From the NCBI RefSeq assembly GCF_033568475.1, contig NW_027331833.1, positions 5,766,001-5,830,000 of the forward strand: 64,000 bases of DNA. Direction: 5' to 3'. This DNA is from Henckelia pumila. Taxonomy: Eukaryota; Streptophyta; Magnoliopsida; Lamiales; Gesneriaceae. Positions within the stretch are counted from its first letter, which is position 1. Each line of letters starts with the position of its first letter. Positions 34,104 through 47,674 of this stretch are shown in pieces. The notes under the pieces are model-generated. The model was not told where the DNA came from. It made no database searches and saw only the letters and a list, made by a program, of their open reading frames with translations. Both the position numbers and the translations under genes were made by a program.

Positions 34104-37100
34104 ATGACGTGGATTGCAATCACATGGCACTTGGCCCGTATCGGTATATGATTAATTTGTTATGCCCAATATATGATGATATTTTTGAACTTTATGAACC
34201 ATAATTTTTAACAAATATATAGTATTTCAGTTAGTTAAGTTATATATCTCAGTAATTTCAATAATTTAATGAAAATATAGTTGGTTCAATATGTTTAATC
34301 AGTTGATTAATGAAATTATTTCAGTTGGTTCAATATTTTAAATCAATCGGTTAATGCTTATATTTCAATTGGTTCAGTGCTTAATCAGTCAGTTATGAAA
34401 AATATTTTGATCTATTTAAGAAATATGATGGGATCGGGTTTGGGGGAAAAATACACAAGTTTAAAAATATTTTGGAGCTACAGTAGCTCGGTTCTTGAAA
34501 TATTGAACATCTATGAATTAAATCGAGTTTGTTTTAAAACCAAGTGGAAGACACTCAAAATAATCCTTCGTAGAAACCGATTTAATATTTTTTAAGCCAT
34601 TTGAAGACAATACAAGTTGAAATGATCAAAACAGTTTGTTGAAGCATTTAATGAAACACTTTGTATGCAACATTTAGGTATATGAAGAACACATAAAATG
34701 CTTCAACAATGAATTTTAAAAACAATGGTAAAAGTAAAGTAAATGCGATAAAGAAATAGACACGAGTTTGTTTATGGATGTTCGGAGCTCAAACTCCTAC
34801 GTCACCTCTTCTTCCTCTTCAAAAGGATAGCACTAGAAGACTTTGATTTATACAACCCATTTGTACAAATCCACTCCAAGACTTGGACTTACCCACTGCC
34901 TATCTTAGTAATCCTAGCCACTCGATTGTAGGCGGCAGCCTCACAATCCACATAATATTTAACATATTTTATGTCAAGACTTCAAACACAATCTTTAACG
35001 TCTTTGTGTTAAAACTCTCACTCAGCTAATTTTTCAAAGTACATCTCTCGTATGTGTGTGAGTGAGCTCTCTTCAACTAATATACAAAGATATTGAACAT
35101 GGAAGAATGTTCTAAAAACTTGGTTTGGTGTGAAGAAGTAGGCAGTGAACGCTCATCTTTTTTCTTGTTTTTCACACCTTGGGCTTTGCTCTCATTCTAG
35201 CCAATTTCTTCAAGTAGGCTGCTCATGCTTTGAATCCCCTTCAAAAGCTTGCATTTGATCTTCAAGATGTTGTATTTATAGACTCCAAGAAAGATATAAC
35301 TGTTAGACACAGAAATAGAGTCGTTGGAAGATTTATGTACTATTTCTAGAGCTAAAATGATCTTCGAGCTCAACTGAATTTTGGTGCGAAACTGATCTTG
35401 GAGCTCAACTGAACACTGGTGCGAAACTGAAACTGAAGTATTGTAGCATTTTGGGTACTGTAGCATTTGAGAAAACTTTGGTTTGGTAGCAGTTGAGCAA
35501 ACCTCAGTTTGGTAGCAATTGAGCAATCTTCAGTTTGGGTAGATAGACTGATCTTGGTAAACTTCAGTTTTGGTAGGTAAACTGATCTTGGCCAACTTCA
35601 GTTTTGGTAGGAGTTTGGCAAGCAAAACTGAAATGTCAAACTGGATGCTGTTTGGTATGATCCATTGATATTTAGACAAATTGATGAACACAAAAGTTGT
35701 ATCTCTTGTCTCGTCTTTCCAACGCATCAAGAATCACTCAATTTAGATTTCATATGAGAGATTTAAGCTAGAAATACCAGACTATGCCAGAAATTCTGCT
35801 CTGCAGAATTTCAGTTCCAAACTAGCAATTTCAATGAAGTTTAGCAGCTCTTTATGCTCAGATTCAGACTTTGAATTGTACATATGATTTGTAGATCATT
35901 GTCTTTTCTTTGTAACGCATACTGAATCGTTTTATTTGGATAACTGAGTTGAAAGATATGGCCAAAATACCATAACTGCTCGAGTTAAACTGATTCTGTT
36001 TTCTGCTCAACTGATCCAATTCAATTTGGTTTTGCGATGTCAGTTTGATCTAGATAACATCCGTTTTTTCTCAACTGACATGAAATACGATATGTTTCAA
36101 ATTGAGTCTTCTATGCAGTTATATTGACAGCTAATCATTTTCATCATTGATCTATGAGATATCATTAAAGAACTAGAGCTTGCCAGAAATTCAGTTTGGC
36201 TAAATTTTAGTTTTGGCTTCCATCTTGAGTTAGCTACTTCACACTAGAGTTAATATGTTAGAAATACGTTAGCAAGTTTTGTTATCAACAAAATCGAGAT
36301 TTCTTGTATGTTATAACTCAAAAAAATATTTCAGTTTGTTCAATGTATTTAATTAGTTGCTTATGATTCTAATCTATTAAGTATTTGTGTTTTATAGCAT
36401 AATATGTGTGTGTATAATTTCTAATATCATATTCAATAAATATTATAAGATTATCAGGACTATATATAATACATAAATGTGTTACATATCTTACATTTGA
36501 CAATTTTATTTATAGTCACAAGGACTATATATAATACATAAATGTGTTACCATAACTTACATTTGACAATTTGATTTATAGTCACAATAACATTCGACTT
36601 CTCAATTAATACAATAATATGACATATTTACCAAAAATATATATATGATTAATTCGTTATGCCTCGTTAATATATTTGAAATTTATAAACCATACATTTT
36701 AATACATATATAGTATTTCAATCGATCAGTTCAATAAGTTAAATAAAATATTTCATTTGGTTCAATGTGTTTAATTATTCGATTAATGCAAATATTTCAG
36801 TTGGTTCAATGTATTTAATCCATTGGTTAATACATATATAATTAGTCGGTTATTGCATATACTAGTATCTCAGCCGTGTGATGTATAGAATATATCTCGT
36901 ATATAATATTTATTAAAATGGGATAATATGAAAATTTTGAATATGAAATTAAAAGTTAAAAAAAATTAATTTTATAATGACTAATATGAATAATGTGCGG
37001 AAACATATTATTTTTAAAAAATAAAAAAAAAACTTTCTTAAATACAACATTTGTCGTGCGATGCAAGTTATGTTATTTTTATACGATTAATAATAAAAAT

Positions 37101-37606
37101 TAATAAGCATGAGCATTTGAACAAATAATTGAAGTATAAATTATTTAAATGGATTATATATCGTACAATTAGAAAACAAAAAAAATTATCCTATAAATTT
37201 TGAAAAAGTTCCTAAAATACAATGTTTGTCGTTGAATTTTGCTGGTTGCAATTACTATCACATATCAAAATTTTTAGACCCTTTGGATTCATAACTCTAG
37301 ATATAGCGATATAAAACTAACCGTGACTAAACACGGGGTTCCTCAAAAGAAGTCCTACGCGAGAAAATGATTGACCCTGACTTTTGTTGATTGTCATTGC
37401 ATATGATACAATCAAATGATACTGTCTTCGTTGACATTTAAAAGAAATTCTTGGATAAGAAGGGGTCAATGACATTCTTGGAATAAGCACTTTATGACCC
37501 GCATTACTTCCAGTTAGAATTTGTTCCTCCAAAATATGGTTTCCGGTCCTCGTCACTATCAATCTAGCTAGTGCCATTGCATAATTTAAATATAATATTC
37601 CCTCAA
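34104..37606. repeat. Source segment of a 3.5-kb segmental copy (non-coding repeats plus helicase tail)
   Basis: This segment recurs almost perfectly at 47675-51174 in the same orientation; I found only a handful of substitutions and a small indel. It contains a ~40-bp motif (CAGTTGGTTCAAT..TTAATCAGTTGGTTAATG) repeated several times at 34235-34395 and again at 36715-36850. Between them is a 1.9-kb insert-like block rich in CAGTTTGG/AACTGA words (35360-35640). The right end is the C-terminal part of a PIF1-type helicase on the minus strand. Because the helicase continues beyond 37606 only here, this copy is the donor. Confidence 0.9.
36457..36586. repeat. 65-bp tandem duplication
   Basis: GGACTATATATAATACATAAATG starts at 36457 and again at 36522. 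Both units continue through TTACATTTGACAATTT and TTTATAGTCACAA. The pair is also present in the copy near 50030. Confidence 0.85.
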
Positions 37607-38420
37607 AATGATTTAGAGATATCATGTATTTATTTATGGACTGGACGACATCAAGAGTCGGTGCCAAAATAGCTATCTATTGAAAATATGCATTATCACC
37701 GATAGTAATGTCTGAAGACGGATATTTACTCTCAACTATTGATGCAATAGTATCGTTCCAATCTTTCAGCAAAAGTTTATCAGGAATATATATCGATTGT
37801 CGCATAACCATCATTTGGTCCTCTAATTTTCCATCTCTTAAATTAGCAATCCAATCCGAAATTGCTTTGTTTTAGCACATTCTTCATCAGAACCTAATTT
37901 TTGTAGTCTCGTGTTTTTCGTCAATCTCAAAACCGTGCAAAGTCTCCAAATATACAAAGAATTGATGGTGGCAAGAACAATATCTTGTCTACTACCTTTT
38001 GGAATAACGAGCAATATATGCCGAAAATCACCACCAAAAACAACAGTTTTACCTCCGAATGGAAAATTAAGGCTTGAGAGATTGACAAATCTCATGATAT
38101 ATTTTATGCTTTTATCCAAAGCTTCAAAACAAAACTTATGAGTCATTGGAGCTTCATTCCAAATTCTAAGTTTAGATTTTTCAATAAGCTCCGCAAGAGG
38201 ACTCCCTTGTTTGATACTGCATGTTGATTCCTCATTAGGATTAAATGAAATTGCAATAGATGAAATACCACTGGGCGCCACATTCAACACAACCTCCCCC
38301 TTCGATCTCAATGATGCAAATAGAGTCTTCCAGAAAATTATTTTTCCATTACCTCAATATCCATATATAAAAAAAAACCCTCCTTTATTTGAATGAACTA
38401 CAATCATTATCGTATCATAT
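37317..38420 (-). pseudogene. Helitron PIF1-like helicase domain, decayed
   Basis: Pieces in helicase order on the minus strand include a segment with VFGGDFRHILLVIPKGSRQD (38311-37838), which is the Walker B neighbourhood of PIF1-type helicases, then IVTRTGNHILEEQI and the conserved YAMTINKSQGQSFSRVGLLL (37667-37317) near the C-terminus. The Walker A region (~38340-38400) is degraded and contains a stop. In Helitrons this domain performs 5'-3' unwinding during rolling-circle transposition. Stops and frameshifts make this copy dead. Confidence 0.85.
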
Positions 38421-38655
38421 ACACGACTTTTCTCAAAGTTCAAGTTATTGAGGATATTATCATGTTCTTCTGACAAAGATCTTCTATCAAACCGCGACTT
38501 ATCATGTATAAATCTGTTTCTTGAAATTTAAAAATATTGATCACGGGGAAATGATATTGACTAGAATTCACGTGAAATCTTTCCATAGCTTCGCAATAAT
38601 TTTCAATTTCAACCAACGCATAATTTCTAATTCATCATCATTCAATTCAAATTCT

Positions 38656-38703
<48 letters not shown>

Positions 38704-38887
38704 GCTTACAACAATACCAAATATAACAAAAAAATGTTTATTGATGCATGCATACCTTGGTGTTGAGCAAGTTATGTTGTCTCTATAAAACATCATCTAA
38801 AAAATATGTCCAACATGACTCCCAAATTACTTCAGGTCGGCTGATACAGTTCGATGAAAATAGAGTAGCAAGCAAAACTCTCAAAGA
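38421..38887. other. Degraded Helitron sequence with a (TA)n tract
   Basis: Between the helicase and Rep pieces. A (TA)n tract of about 19 units occupies 38660-38699. No readable frame. Confidence 0.5.
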
Positions 38888-41019
38888 TTATGTTGAAGCC
38901 CAATGACTTGCCTCAATAATGTCGTCGATATACTCCTTATCATAGCAAGAATCGTGAAATGAATGGTATTGAACGCCATAAACATTAGTTATATCATCAT
39001 AGGAAGTGGCACCACGGTTTACATTTAGGAGACATCTTAAATAATACATGTCTCCACAACCCGGAGGAACATAAAAAATACGCCCGATCAAAAGTCTCTG
39101 CTTCCTAGGAACAAATTCTCGTGTATCTTTATTCCAAACATACTTCATTAGAAATTCAGCATATTTCAATTCTCTTTCCGCTGAATATTCTTATTATATT
39201 CCATCCATGGTAGAAACATGCTCTGGTTAACAGTAGGTCGATCGAGAACATTACTGATTTCATCTAAATCTGAAAAAACAATATTTTGTTCATTTGGAAG
39301 ATGAAAGCTCCGCTCAATGGGTGGATCTCTATATTGAATATAAAATCCAAAAATTCGCCACGCAACCTCATGGGGAAATGTATATGTAGTCGTAGTACAT
39401 ATTAAATTCATCAAATTTTTTCCCAAACTCTCATCATCTGAGCTCTGATAGAATGATGTTGTCACATGACCGTGTCCTTTGTTTATATATTTGAACAAAT
39501 ATTTGATAGCCCGAGATTGGTTGCACCATTCAACATTCATATGAGCTCCATACCGAATCAACAAATAACGATTATGAGGAAAAACAAATCCATTGTCCAA
39601 ATTAACTCCATTTTTTTTATAACTTTTCTCCCATTATCTTTGCGTCGATAAATTGGGTATCCATATTAATCAATTGATGTCACTTCAACAAACTATTTAG
39701 GAAAATGCTTTGTGCAACGACCATCAGACATGTGTGGAGATTTTTTTTCTTGCCTCCTTGCATGGACCGTGCATCATTAGATCCTATACTGCTTCATAAT
39801 AAACATGATCATATTTTCATCAGGAATTTTGGCAGAAATGATATGATTGATTGTCTTTACTACTGGACATTTTTCTTCTTTACGTAAGAAGAGAAAAATA
39901 TGGCATGCGGTAATCCTCTCTTTTGGAATTCCACTTTATATATTAATGAAACAATTAAAGAAAATAATTAATTATATTTACTAAAATATATTAAATTGAT
40001 AAAATCAGAAATATAGTTCCTTGGATAAAAAAATAAATTAGTTTACTTGATTTAACATTTTAAAATATTTTATTCTTTCGGACATCTTTAATCAAGGCAT
40101 CCAACTTAATTTTAAAGATTCTGGAGACAATATCCAGACGATCTGCGGCCTTCAACCCTCGAGCCTCAAGAAATCTCACAATTTCTAGCCATTTTGGGTT
40201 ATATGTAAATATAATTAACAGATCTGGGTATCCGAACTATTTATTACATATAGCTATTGTATCTTGGTTATTCTGAATCATATATCTTGCACCTCCAGTA
40301 AAACTAGAAGGCAAGATAATAAGTTTTCGTTGTGTAGATGCATTTGTTTCACCACACAAAAGCGCATCATGAAGACCTTTGTACATTTCACATCTCAATT
40401 GTTTTATGCATCCGAATATACGTCAACCTTTGAGATTCAACCATTGGATATGCATCAACAATGAACTGTTGAAAAAATCTTCTCGAAAACAAAGTACTTG
40501 AAAATTCGATATCCCTATCATGCAGTCGATAAGCAAAAAAAATTCTCTTGTACTAAATTTTTTCCTACCTCCAACACTTTCCTTGGATCCTGAGAATGAA
40601 ATAACTTCTCTATATACATCCTCACCATAGGGGAAAAGTATAGGATACTGGAGAGCGAGATACGCGAGATTCAACTAATTGATATGTTTAAGTTGTCCCG
40701 TTCGTGTTTCTACTAAAATATCTTTGTCGCCCAAAGACTCATCGAAATCTCCCACAATTAATGCAGCAACCTCAGAAGTAGAAAGAAGATTATATCGTCT
40801 TCTGTCCCTACCCCTTATACCAACCAACTTTAGTTTAATATCAGATGGTCCTTCTACCATCATTTTTTTGGTCATCCGAAAATATTTGAGCAAGACATTG
40901 TTTTCATATGACATGACCTTCACATCAGAAACTATCGCCAAATCCAGATTATCTGTGTCACTATTTTCTGGAAAAAATTTTGTCGATTCAATGTAATTGA
41001 ATATTTTCTACTCAAATCG
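38888..41019 (-). pseudogene. Helitron Rep/Helitron-like N domain, decayed
   Basis: On the minus strand from high to low coordinates: 40941-40675 (NNVLLKYFRMTKKMMVEG, GIRGRDRRRYNLLSTSEVAA), 40674-40423 (ALQYPILFPYGEDVY), a stretch at ~40450-40060 readable across breaks as SSFTGGARYMIQNNQD and DRLDIVSRIFKIKLDALI, then 39600-39166 (FVFPHNRYLLIRYGAHMNVE, IKYLFKYINKGH) and 39169-38888 (YLRCLLNVNRGATSYDDI). This order is that of plant Helitron RepHel proteins. Many stops and shifts break it. The 5' end is cut at 41020 by an LTR, so neither Helitron terminus is visible. Confidence 0.88.
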
Positions 41020-41846
41020 TGTAAAGCCCAGAAAATATTTAATTTGGGAATTTATGGGATTCAGATTTAAATTCCGAGATTCTTAAATTAAAAGATTGAA
41101 TTGGAAGTTTAAAGTTTGTTTGGGGACTGATTTGCAAATATGAAAGAATTCAGGGACCAAAGCGCAATTTCTTGAGCTAGTGGATGCCACATGTCTTCTT
41201 CACAATTATAAGCATGTATATGTGTATATTCATCAGATTTCTCAGAAAGAAAACCGAGAACACATCCAAATTCAGATTCAATCCATTCCTTTAATTTTCA
41301 AAATTCGATTCTCTTAATCGGTCCGTCAGATTCGAAATTGAACGCATATTCACATCAGGGCATCGAAGGCTTCGACGTGACCTTTGATAAGGGATTGAAG
41401 ATCTTGAGAATTCCAGATTCGAACTGATAAAAATATTGGTTAAGATTTGAAGCACCATAGAACCAAGATCTAAATGTATGAGCCGACATCAATCAAGACG
41501 GGATAGAATACTCGGGATAGATACGATCCTCGAGTTCCCTAAAACATATACTTGCATGTTTGTTGATTTTTGGTTTATGTGCTTTAATGTCTTTATGTGT
41601 TTTCTATCAATATTTGATTATCATGATTTATGTTAATTTATTATAGTATGATGCATCAAATTTTATATGCATTCATCTTGAGCCTTAACCAATGAAGCAT
41701 AGAAAGCGGAATGGCCTAGATTGCGATAGACTCTTGGGGAGCTATACTTGAGTGGCATGGGATGTATATGTACTCCTAGAGCTAGATTACTCATAGTCGC
41801 GCCAAATTCAGGGGATTGAGATGCTCGACACCATGCCGAGTGGGAG
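41020..41846 (+). repeat. Outer chromovirus-type LTR, first part
   Basis: It begins TGTAAAGCCCAGAAAATATT, the typical start of a plant chromovirus LTR in plus orientation. The AT-rich LTR body ends abruptly at the 5-bp target site GGGAG, where the 21-kb chromovirus begins. The continuation is at 63143. Confidence 0.7.
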
Positions 41847-43334
41847 TGTAGAGACCCTGCATTGAATCACCTACTAACTGGCAACTATGACATGCATTAA
41901 GCTTAATTAAAGCATAATTACTTAACAGAGTAAAAGTTCGGAAACAGAACCCATATATTACATAACTGAAGACAAAAGTTCAAGGCTTAATACTGTAGTT
42001 ATACAACCAAATCGAAACAACTAGAAAGTAAACATTATACAGCTATATCGAATCATGTTGTATAATAACTCCTCAAAGCTCGTGCTCCCAAGTCCTGCCT
42101 CAAACTCCCAGCTCTGTCCATCCTGCGACCTGCCCCGTGGAATGGAGTGTCCAAGATAACAACTAGGACGTGAGCGACTAACACCCAGTACGTAAACATG
42201 AGTAAACATAGGTATATGATGCATGCAATCGTGATGACTGGTAACAAGTCATCTGATAAGTCATGCTCAGTACAGGCGCCACATGAGTGTTGTAACCTCA
42301 CATATCAACCTATGGGTACAACCACACTTGTCTAAAACACTAGAGTAGTCAGACATAAACGTCCTCGCCGTCGCGGTACTCTCAGTGATAGACTATCAAG
42401 TATAGAGCTGAGCGGCTCTATAATCAGGATATAACAAGGTACAGGCTCAACATGTATGTGCACATGACATATGAATATGAAAAGCAGTAAAACATACACC
42501 ATGCCACATAATAATGCCACGTAAATGCGGCATATAAACATGTATATTCGCTGGTAATCTCAGTCAATGTGTACGTACCTATAGGCTAGTTCAAGTATAG
42601 TAGGACCTAGGTTCCAAGCCTATATTCAAAAGTTCACCGTATCATTATATAAGTTCTATAAGCCTTAACTAAGCTAATAAGTACTCCCAAAACTTAATAT
42701 GATTTCCGGACAATACCTTTGTCCGTAGTCAACCCTTTGGAGTCTCTAGTTCTGGAGGACTATGTCAACACCTTGTTATTCCAGAACCTCTATATAAACC
42801 GATAGAGCCCCCAAGTGTATATCTAACACTATATAACAGAAGAAAAAAACTCGAAAATTCGTAATTCAAAATGAATACAAATGACCCCTATTTATAGCCC
42901 CCAAATTCGTCCACGTTTGGAGCCTCCAAACTCGAGTTCGGAGCGTCCGATCCAGCTCCCTGCTTGCATGTGACACGTTAGGTTTGGAGCATCCAAAGTC
43001 AAGATCGAACCGTCCGAACTGCTCTATGTCCGACACTTGTCAAAACTCATGGCTTAGTCATCGTGCATTGTTGGCTGAAGGAGTTCGGACCATTCAAACA
43101 GGGTTCGGATCTTCCGATCCTGCCTTAACTCCAAAGTAAATATGCTCATCATCGGAGATTCCGATTCATAGGGTTCGAATCATCCGAATTGGGTTCGAAC
43201 CGTCCAATCCTGTCCAACTTCGAAAGTCCAATTTTTTTACTCTGAAGCCCGTTTAAGCCCTTGAATTGGTTAATTACTAACTCTTAATCATATTTAACAT
43301 ATTATTATCTTAAAATGGAATTTGGGTTACTACA
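41847..43334 (-). repeat. Chromovirus 3' LTR
   Basis: 1,488 bp. A minus-strand TATA box (CTATAAATAG) lies at about 42889-42898. Upstream of it (42905-43200) are repeated TTCGGAGCGTCCGATC-type dyads, partly decayed. A polypurine tract (CAGTGGGGAGAA on the minus strand) follows at 43335-43346. Confidence 0.92.
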
Positions 43335-43474
43335 TTCTCCCCACTGTTAGACATTTTATCCGCGAAATAAAATCTAAAGACAAATCAAGATAATAATATG
43401 AAACATAAAACTATGTTTTATTACAACAAACTGTAATTACATCTATACATGATAATCAAAAGTACAAAAAAAAC

Positions 43475-44892
43475 AACTCAGAATATTCTGTTCGCATACG
43501 GCTCTCCGTCTCCCAAGTTGCTTCCTCGATGCTTTGGTGCTGCCACTGTACCATCACAAGTGGTATAGTCTTGTTCCGAAGCACTTTCTCCTTCCTATCT
43601 AGAATACGAAGTGGTCGTTAAACATACGAGAGATCTGGCTCTAGCTGAACGTCAGTATGCTGGATAATATGTGACTCATCAGCTATGTACTATTGAAGTA
43701 ACGATACGTGAAAGACATATTCACCAAGCTCGAAATTAAGTGGCCTGCGGTGAATATTAGCATAACTGGCTTGTCTATCCTGAGCAGCTTTAATCCTCCT
43801 CTTGATCAAATCTACCTTGTTTACAATCTGTTGCACTAATTTTGGGACCCTCAACTTGTCGTTCTCTACCTCATCCCAGAATAGCGGAGTACGACATTGT
43901 CGACCATATAATGCCTCGAAAGGTGCCATATCAATGCTGCGGTGATAACTGTTATTGTAAGCAAATTTGATCAAAGGTAACTGATCTGCCAAGACAAACC
44001 AAAATACATCGTCGAAGCACGCAACATGTCCTCAAGCGTACGAATCGTTTGTTCAGACTGCCCATCAGTCTCCGGATGATATGTAGTGCTCAGACTCAGA
44101 GTGGTACCCAATGCCTACTGAAACTACCCTAGAAACGTGAGATAAACCGCGGATCTCTATTACTGACTATGCTCACTGGAATCCCATGCAATCGCACTAT
44201 CTCGTGGATGTATAAGCATGCCATACGATCATAAGAATACTCTAGGTTGTAGGGAATGAAGTGTGCTGATTTCGTCAAACGGTCAACAACGACCTAGATA
44301 GCATCACATTGACGTGAAGTCATAGGAAAGTGGGTTACAAAGTCCATAGTCACGTGCTCACACTTCCATTTGGGAATCTCAAGATTCTGTAGTAATCCAC
44401 CTGGTCGTCGGTGTTCAGCCTTGACCTGTTGACAAACTAGACATCGTGAAACAAACTATACACACTTTATTTAATCCCTTTCCACCAAAATCTAGTTCGC
44501 AAATCCTTATACATTTTCATACGTCCAGGACGAACTGATAATAGACTCCTGTGAGCTTGAGAAAGAATATCATTCCCGAGCTCCGCATCATTAGGTATAA
44601 CCACTCGATCAGATAAACATAATAAACCATCCGATCGATAATGGAATCGAGATGTATTTACTCCATTGACTAGACGTACCAAGCGCTGAGTCCTAACATC
44701 AAATATCTGAGCTTCTCTGATCCGAGAGTACATTGCTGGCTCAAATAAAATAGTATACAAACGAATTCCATTTCTCCCTTTCTTGTGCTTAAATGTGAAA
44801 CTCAAAGAATAGCACTCCTGAATCCTTTGAGATAATTCACTATTCTGAAGTGCAGAAAGTCTTACCTGCTGACTCAAGGCATCAGCAGTAAG
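43475..44892 (-). pseudogene. Chromovirus integrase and chromodomain
   Basis: From 44892 down: LTADALSQQVRLSAL, then the integrase zinc-finger end (DLRTRFWWKGIK, ~44467), a decayed catalytic core (44460-44000), then KFAYNNSYHRSIDMAPFEAL and YGRQCRTPLFWDEV (43992-43690). A chromodomain-like tail, VMVQWQHQSIEEATWE, is at ~43500-43540. The chromodomain guides such elements to heterochromatin marks. Several stops interrupt the frame. The N-terminal side is cut by the Athila-like insertion at 44893. Confidence 0.85.
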
Positions 44893-46322
44893 TGTTGTGA
44901 AAATTCCTCGCAAGCGTACGAGTGTCAAGTTTTAATATAGTGATAAAATCAGATATCGATCCCACATGGAGTAAAATGAAAATATTCAGTACTTGTAATT
45001 AAAATAGTCCAAACTTTATCTAGAAAATCAATAACTCAGAATTTTGCAGAAAAATAAAATAGCAATGAAGTTTTGATTAGCACGCACACAACTTTCAGAT
45101 AAAATTCAATCAGAGAAAAATGGTCTAGAGGTATAGATTTCACCTGGTTTCAACAACAATCAATCCTAATTAATTTAGTTTCATGAAATCCAGTCAATTA
45201 ATAGCCAAGAACACTTAAGTTTATTATTTCCCTCTCCCGAGCAATAAATAATTTTTATCAACTACAATTAAATTCCAATATCCCTATTAAGAATTTATCG
45301 CAGTGATCTATCACAAAACAATGTTCTTTTTAAAAGCTCTGTTAAAATTATACACTCTCCCGAGCGATATAAATAAATAACAGTGTATTTTCTAATGGTC
45401 CTATTCAAAATCTCCTCTCCCGAGTGCCAGATTTCAAATAAATATTACAAATCAATTATTGATCAGATAATTGAAAAGACAATAAATTCTAGAAAAAACA
45501 ATAAATCTAGAAGAAACTCAATTCAATAAAATCAAAAATTCATGAAAGTGTCTACACCAGGTTCCATCCGACCTCTAGACTCTAAAAATTAGTTCAAAAT
45601 AAAATTCTGAATAAAACAAAACATGTTCAAAAATCCAAACATATTCAGAATAAAATAAATAAAGATAAGAAACAAATCCGTCGATGCGATGCCGTGTCCG
45701 ATCTATTGATCTCCGTCTTCGTTCTTCAATTAAAGCTCCAAAAATCCTCCAGAAATCACACGTTCAAACCCAGAAATCTCTTCTTTGATATATCGTGTAT
45801 GTGTGGCGGCTTTCCCTTTTTTTGTCAGATAAAAATCCTTTTATATCGCTCAGCAAAGCCCAAAAATAAAGCCTATAAAAATAATTGCCCGATTTAATAA
45901 AATTTTCCAATCCACGATCGGGGCAGGCGCTCTAGGAACGGCGCGTGCGCGCCTTAGTTTCGTAGAATTATTTCTCAATCTTGACAGCACTAGCGCGTTA
46001 GCTCTTTCCTCAACGCTAAATAGAAGCACTATCCTTAGGCCCATCAAAGAAGCTCATTACTGTTCAATCTCTTCTTTTCTCTTTACGTTCATTTTCTTCT
46101 TCTTTTCTTTTCTCAGCCTCTTCTTTCTTCTTTTCTTCTTTTTCCTTCCTTTTATTATTTTCTTTCATTTTCCAAATAAATTCAATAATTCTTCTTTTCT
46201 CCACAAAATTCCATAATTTACTGTAAACACAAATACAACAAAATACTCACATAAATCTGCTCGAAACAAACAATTAATAATTAAAATTATATACAAATTA
46301 AGTGTATAAAATACACTTATCA
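44893..46322 (-). repeat. Athila-like 3' LTR
   Basis: 1,430 bp, ends TGTTGTG...CTTATCA as written. A minus-strand TATA-like ATATAAAAGG lies near 45836-45845, with GC-rich GGCGCGTGCGCGCC (45940-45953) just upstream of it and a long CT-rich tract at 46070-46170. The purine tract TTTGGGGGTATT (minus strand, 46323-46334) adjoins it. Confidence 0.9.
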
Positions 46323-47674
46323 AATACCCCCAAACTTAGACTTTTGCTAGTCCCGAGCAAAACTATTCAAAACAATAAATTCTAAAAACTCAATCTCTAA
46401 AACCAACAAGAATAGTCAAGAAATATTATGGAACAATGGCCTCGACAATGATTTCAAAAATAATCAAATCCAATCTCATCCAACCTACTAACACTTGAAA
46501 GTTTTAGCCAATAACAAAACTCACAATCTCCGCAACTCACGTTCAAAACACCCTAGTCCAAATTCAATTCAAACATTCATAGATCATGAGGACTTTTCAA
46601 GGTAGCATGGATAAAAAATAGGATATTTATCAAAAACACTCACAATTAGGTAAATGCAACAAATAATAGTGTGTGCGTGTTTCGATCAAAATTCAAATCA
46701 TTAAAAGCATCAATCAACAGTCCATAGGCTAAATTCTCGCAACTCTTCTCCATTAGTATATTGGGCAACTGAGACTCGGTCAATAGGACTTAATTAGCTT
46801 ATAGTGTAAAGCCTGGCTTATGGCTACAAATAAAGGATAAGAATTCAAATTAAGGAGTAATTTATATTCATGCTTAATTCTAACTTCAATTCCTTTTCAA
46901 TCACAATTTTTTTTTTTTTTTCAATTCACTTCAATGATTTTTCAACATTTCACTTCATCTCTTTTTTCTCTTTTTCCCAACAATTTCTTTTCACAACTTT
47001 TTCAACTCTTTTTTTTTTCTACTACTTTTTTTCATCTTTTTCACTCATCCACCACACCATTCCATTTTTCACAAATAAAACTAGGAGCATATAACATTTT
47101 AGCACTCAAATTACTTGATTAAAGGTAGGAATTAGTGTTTAGGCTAATTAGGTAGTCAATGTAGGACCTTGAAAAAATGACGAATGGGGGTTTATCACAC
47201 GTTTACACGCATGCTATTCGATTTTCAATAAGGCTCAAACAAGGTACTAAGGATAAAATATATATAATTAGGTAGCTTGAAAGGCTCAAACGAATTCAGA
47301 AAAATCGCCTAAATCATTCTTAATCACAGTTTTGCCTGTATTTTGCCTCGAACAGTGTTCGAACTAGTTCTAGACAAGTCTCAATCCACAATTAAATTAT
47401 ACAAATATCAACCAGTGCAGAATAAAATAATCATCAATAGTAAACGATGATTTTCACAACAAAATTCAGATTATTCCATATCTCAAAGTACTCATATACG
47501 TGTAGGCTCAAGCGGGAAACTAGGATAAATTAATTCAATGAAAATTAGGCCCAAAAATTCAAACAATGCCTCAATCATCTCTATGTTTGTATGTTTCAAA
47601 AATCAGATTCAAGTATTAATCACAGAGTATATAGGAAATTTGTTCATTCAATTGGTTCCATTTTTTCAAAAATT
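46323..47674 (-). other. Athila-like internal non-coding region, first copy
   Basis: It begins with the typical AATACCCCCAAACTTAGA edge. Pyrimidine-rich runs lie at 46905-47070. There is no coding sequence: the short frames here are low-complexity Ser/Phe runs. Confidence 0.6.

Noticed and set aside
34377..34595. 72-codon frame repeated at 47948-48166
   Set aside because: It is identical because the whole 3.5 kb is duplicated; AT-rich low-complexity peptide without homology that I know.
35197..35730. Open frames of 109 and 66 codons that recur at 48768-49301
   Set aside because: Their conservation comes only from the segmental copy; the sequence is CAGTTTGG-type repeat with no family signature.
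37317..41019. Helitron RepHel as an active gene
   Set aside because: Many stops and frameshifts, a destroyed Walker A region, and truncation by an LTR at 41020.
45694..45897. 67-codon frame present three times (also 51855 and 58082)
   Set aside because: It lies in LTR U3 sequence on the strand opposite to the element; copies reflect LTR duplication.
46870..47122. Phe/Ser-rich frames
   Set aside because: They are translations of a poly-pyrimidine tract.
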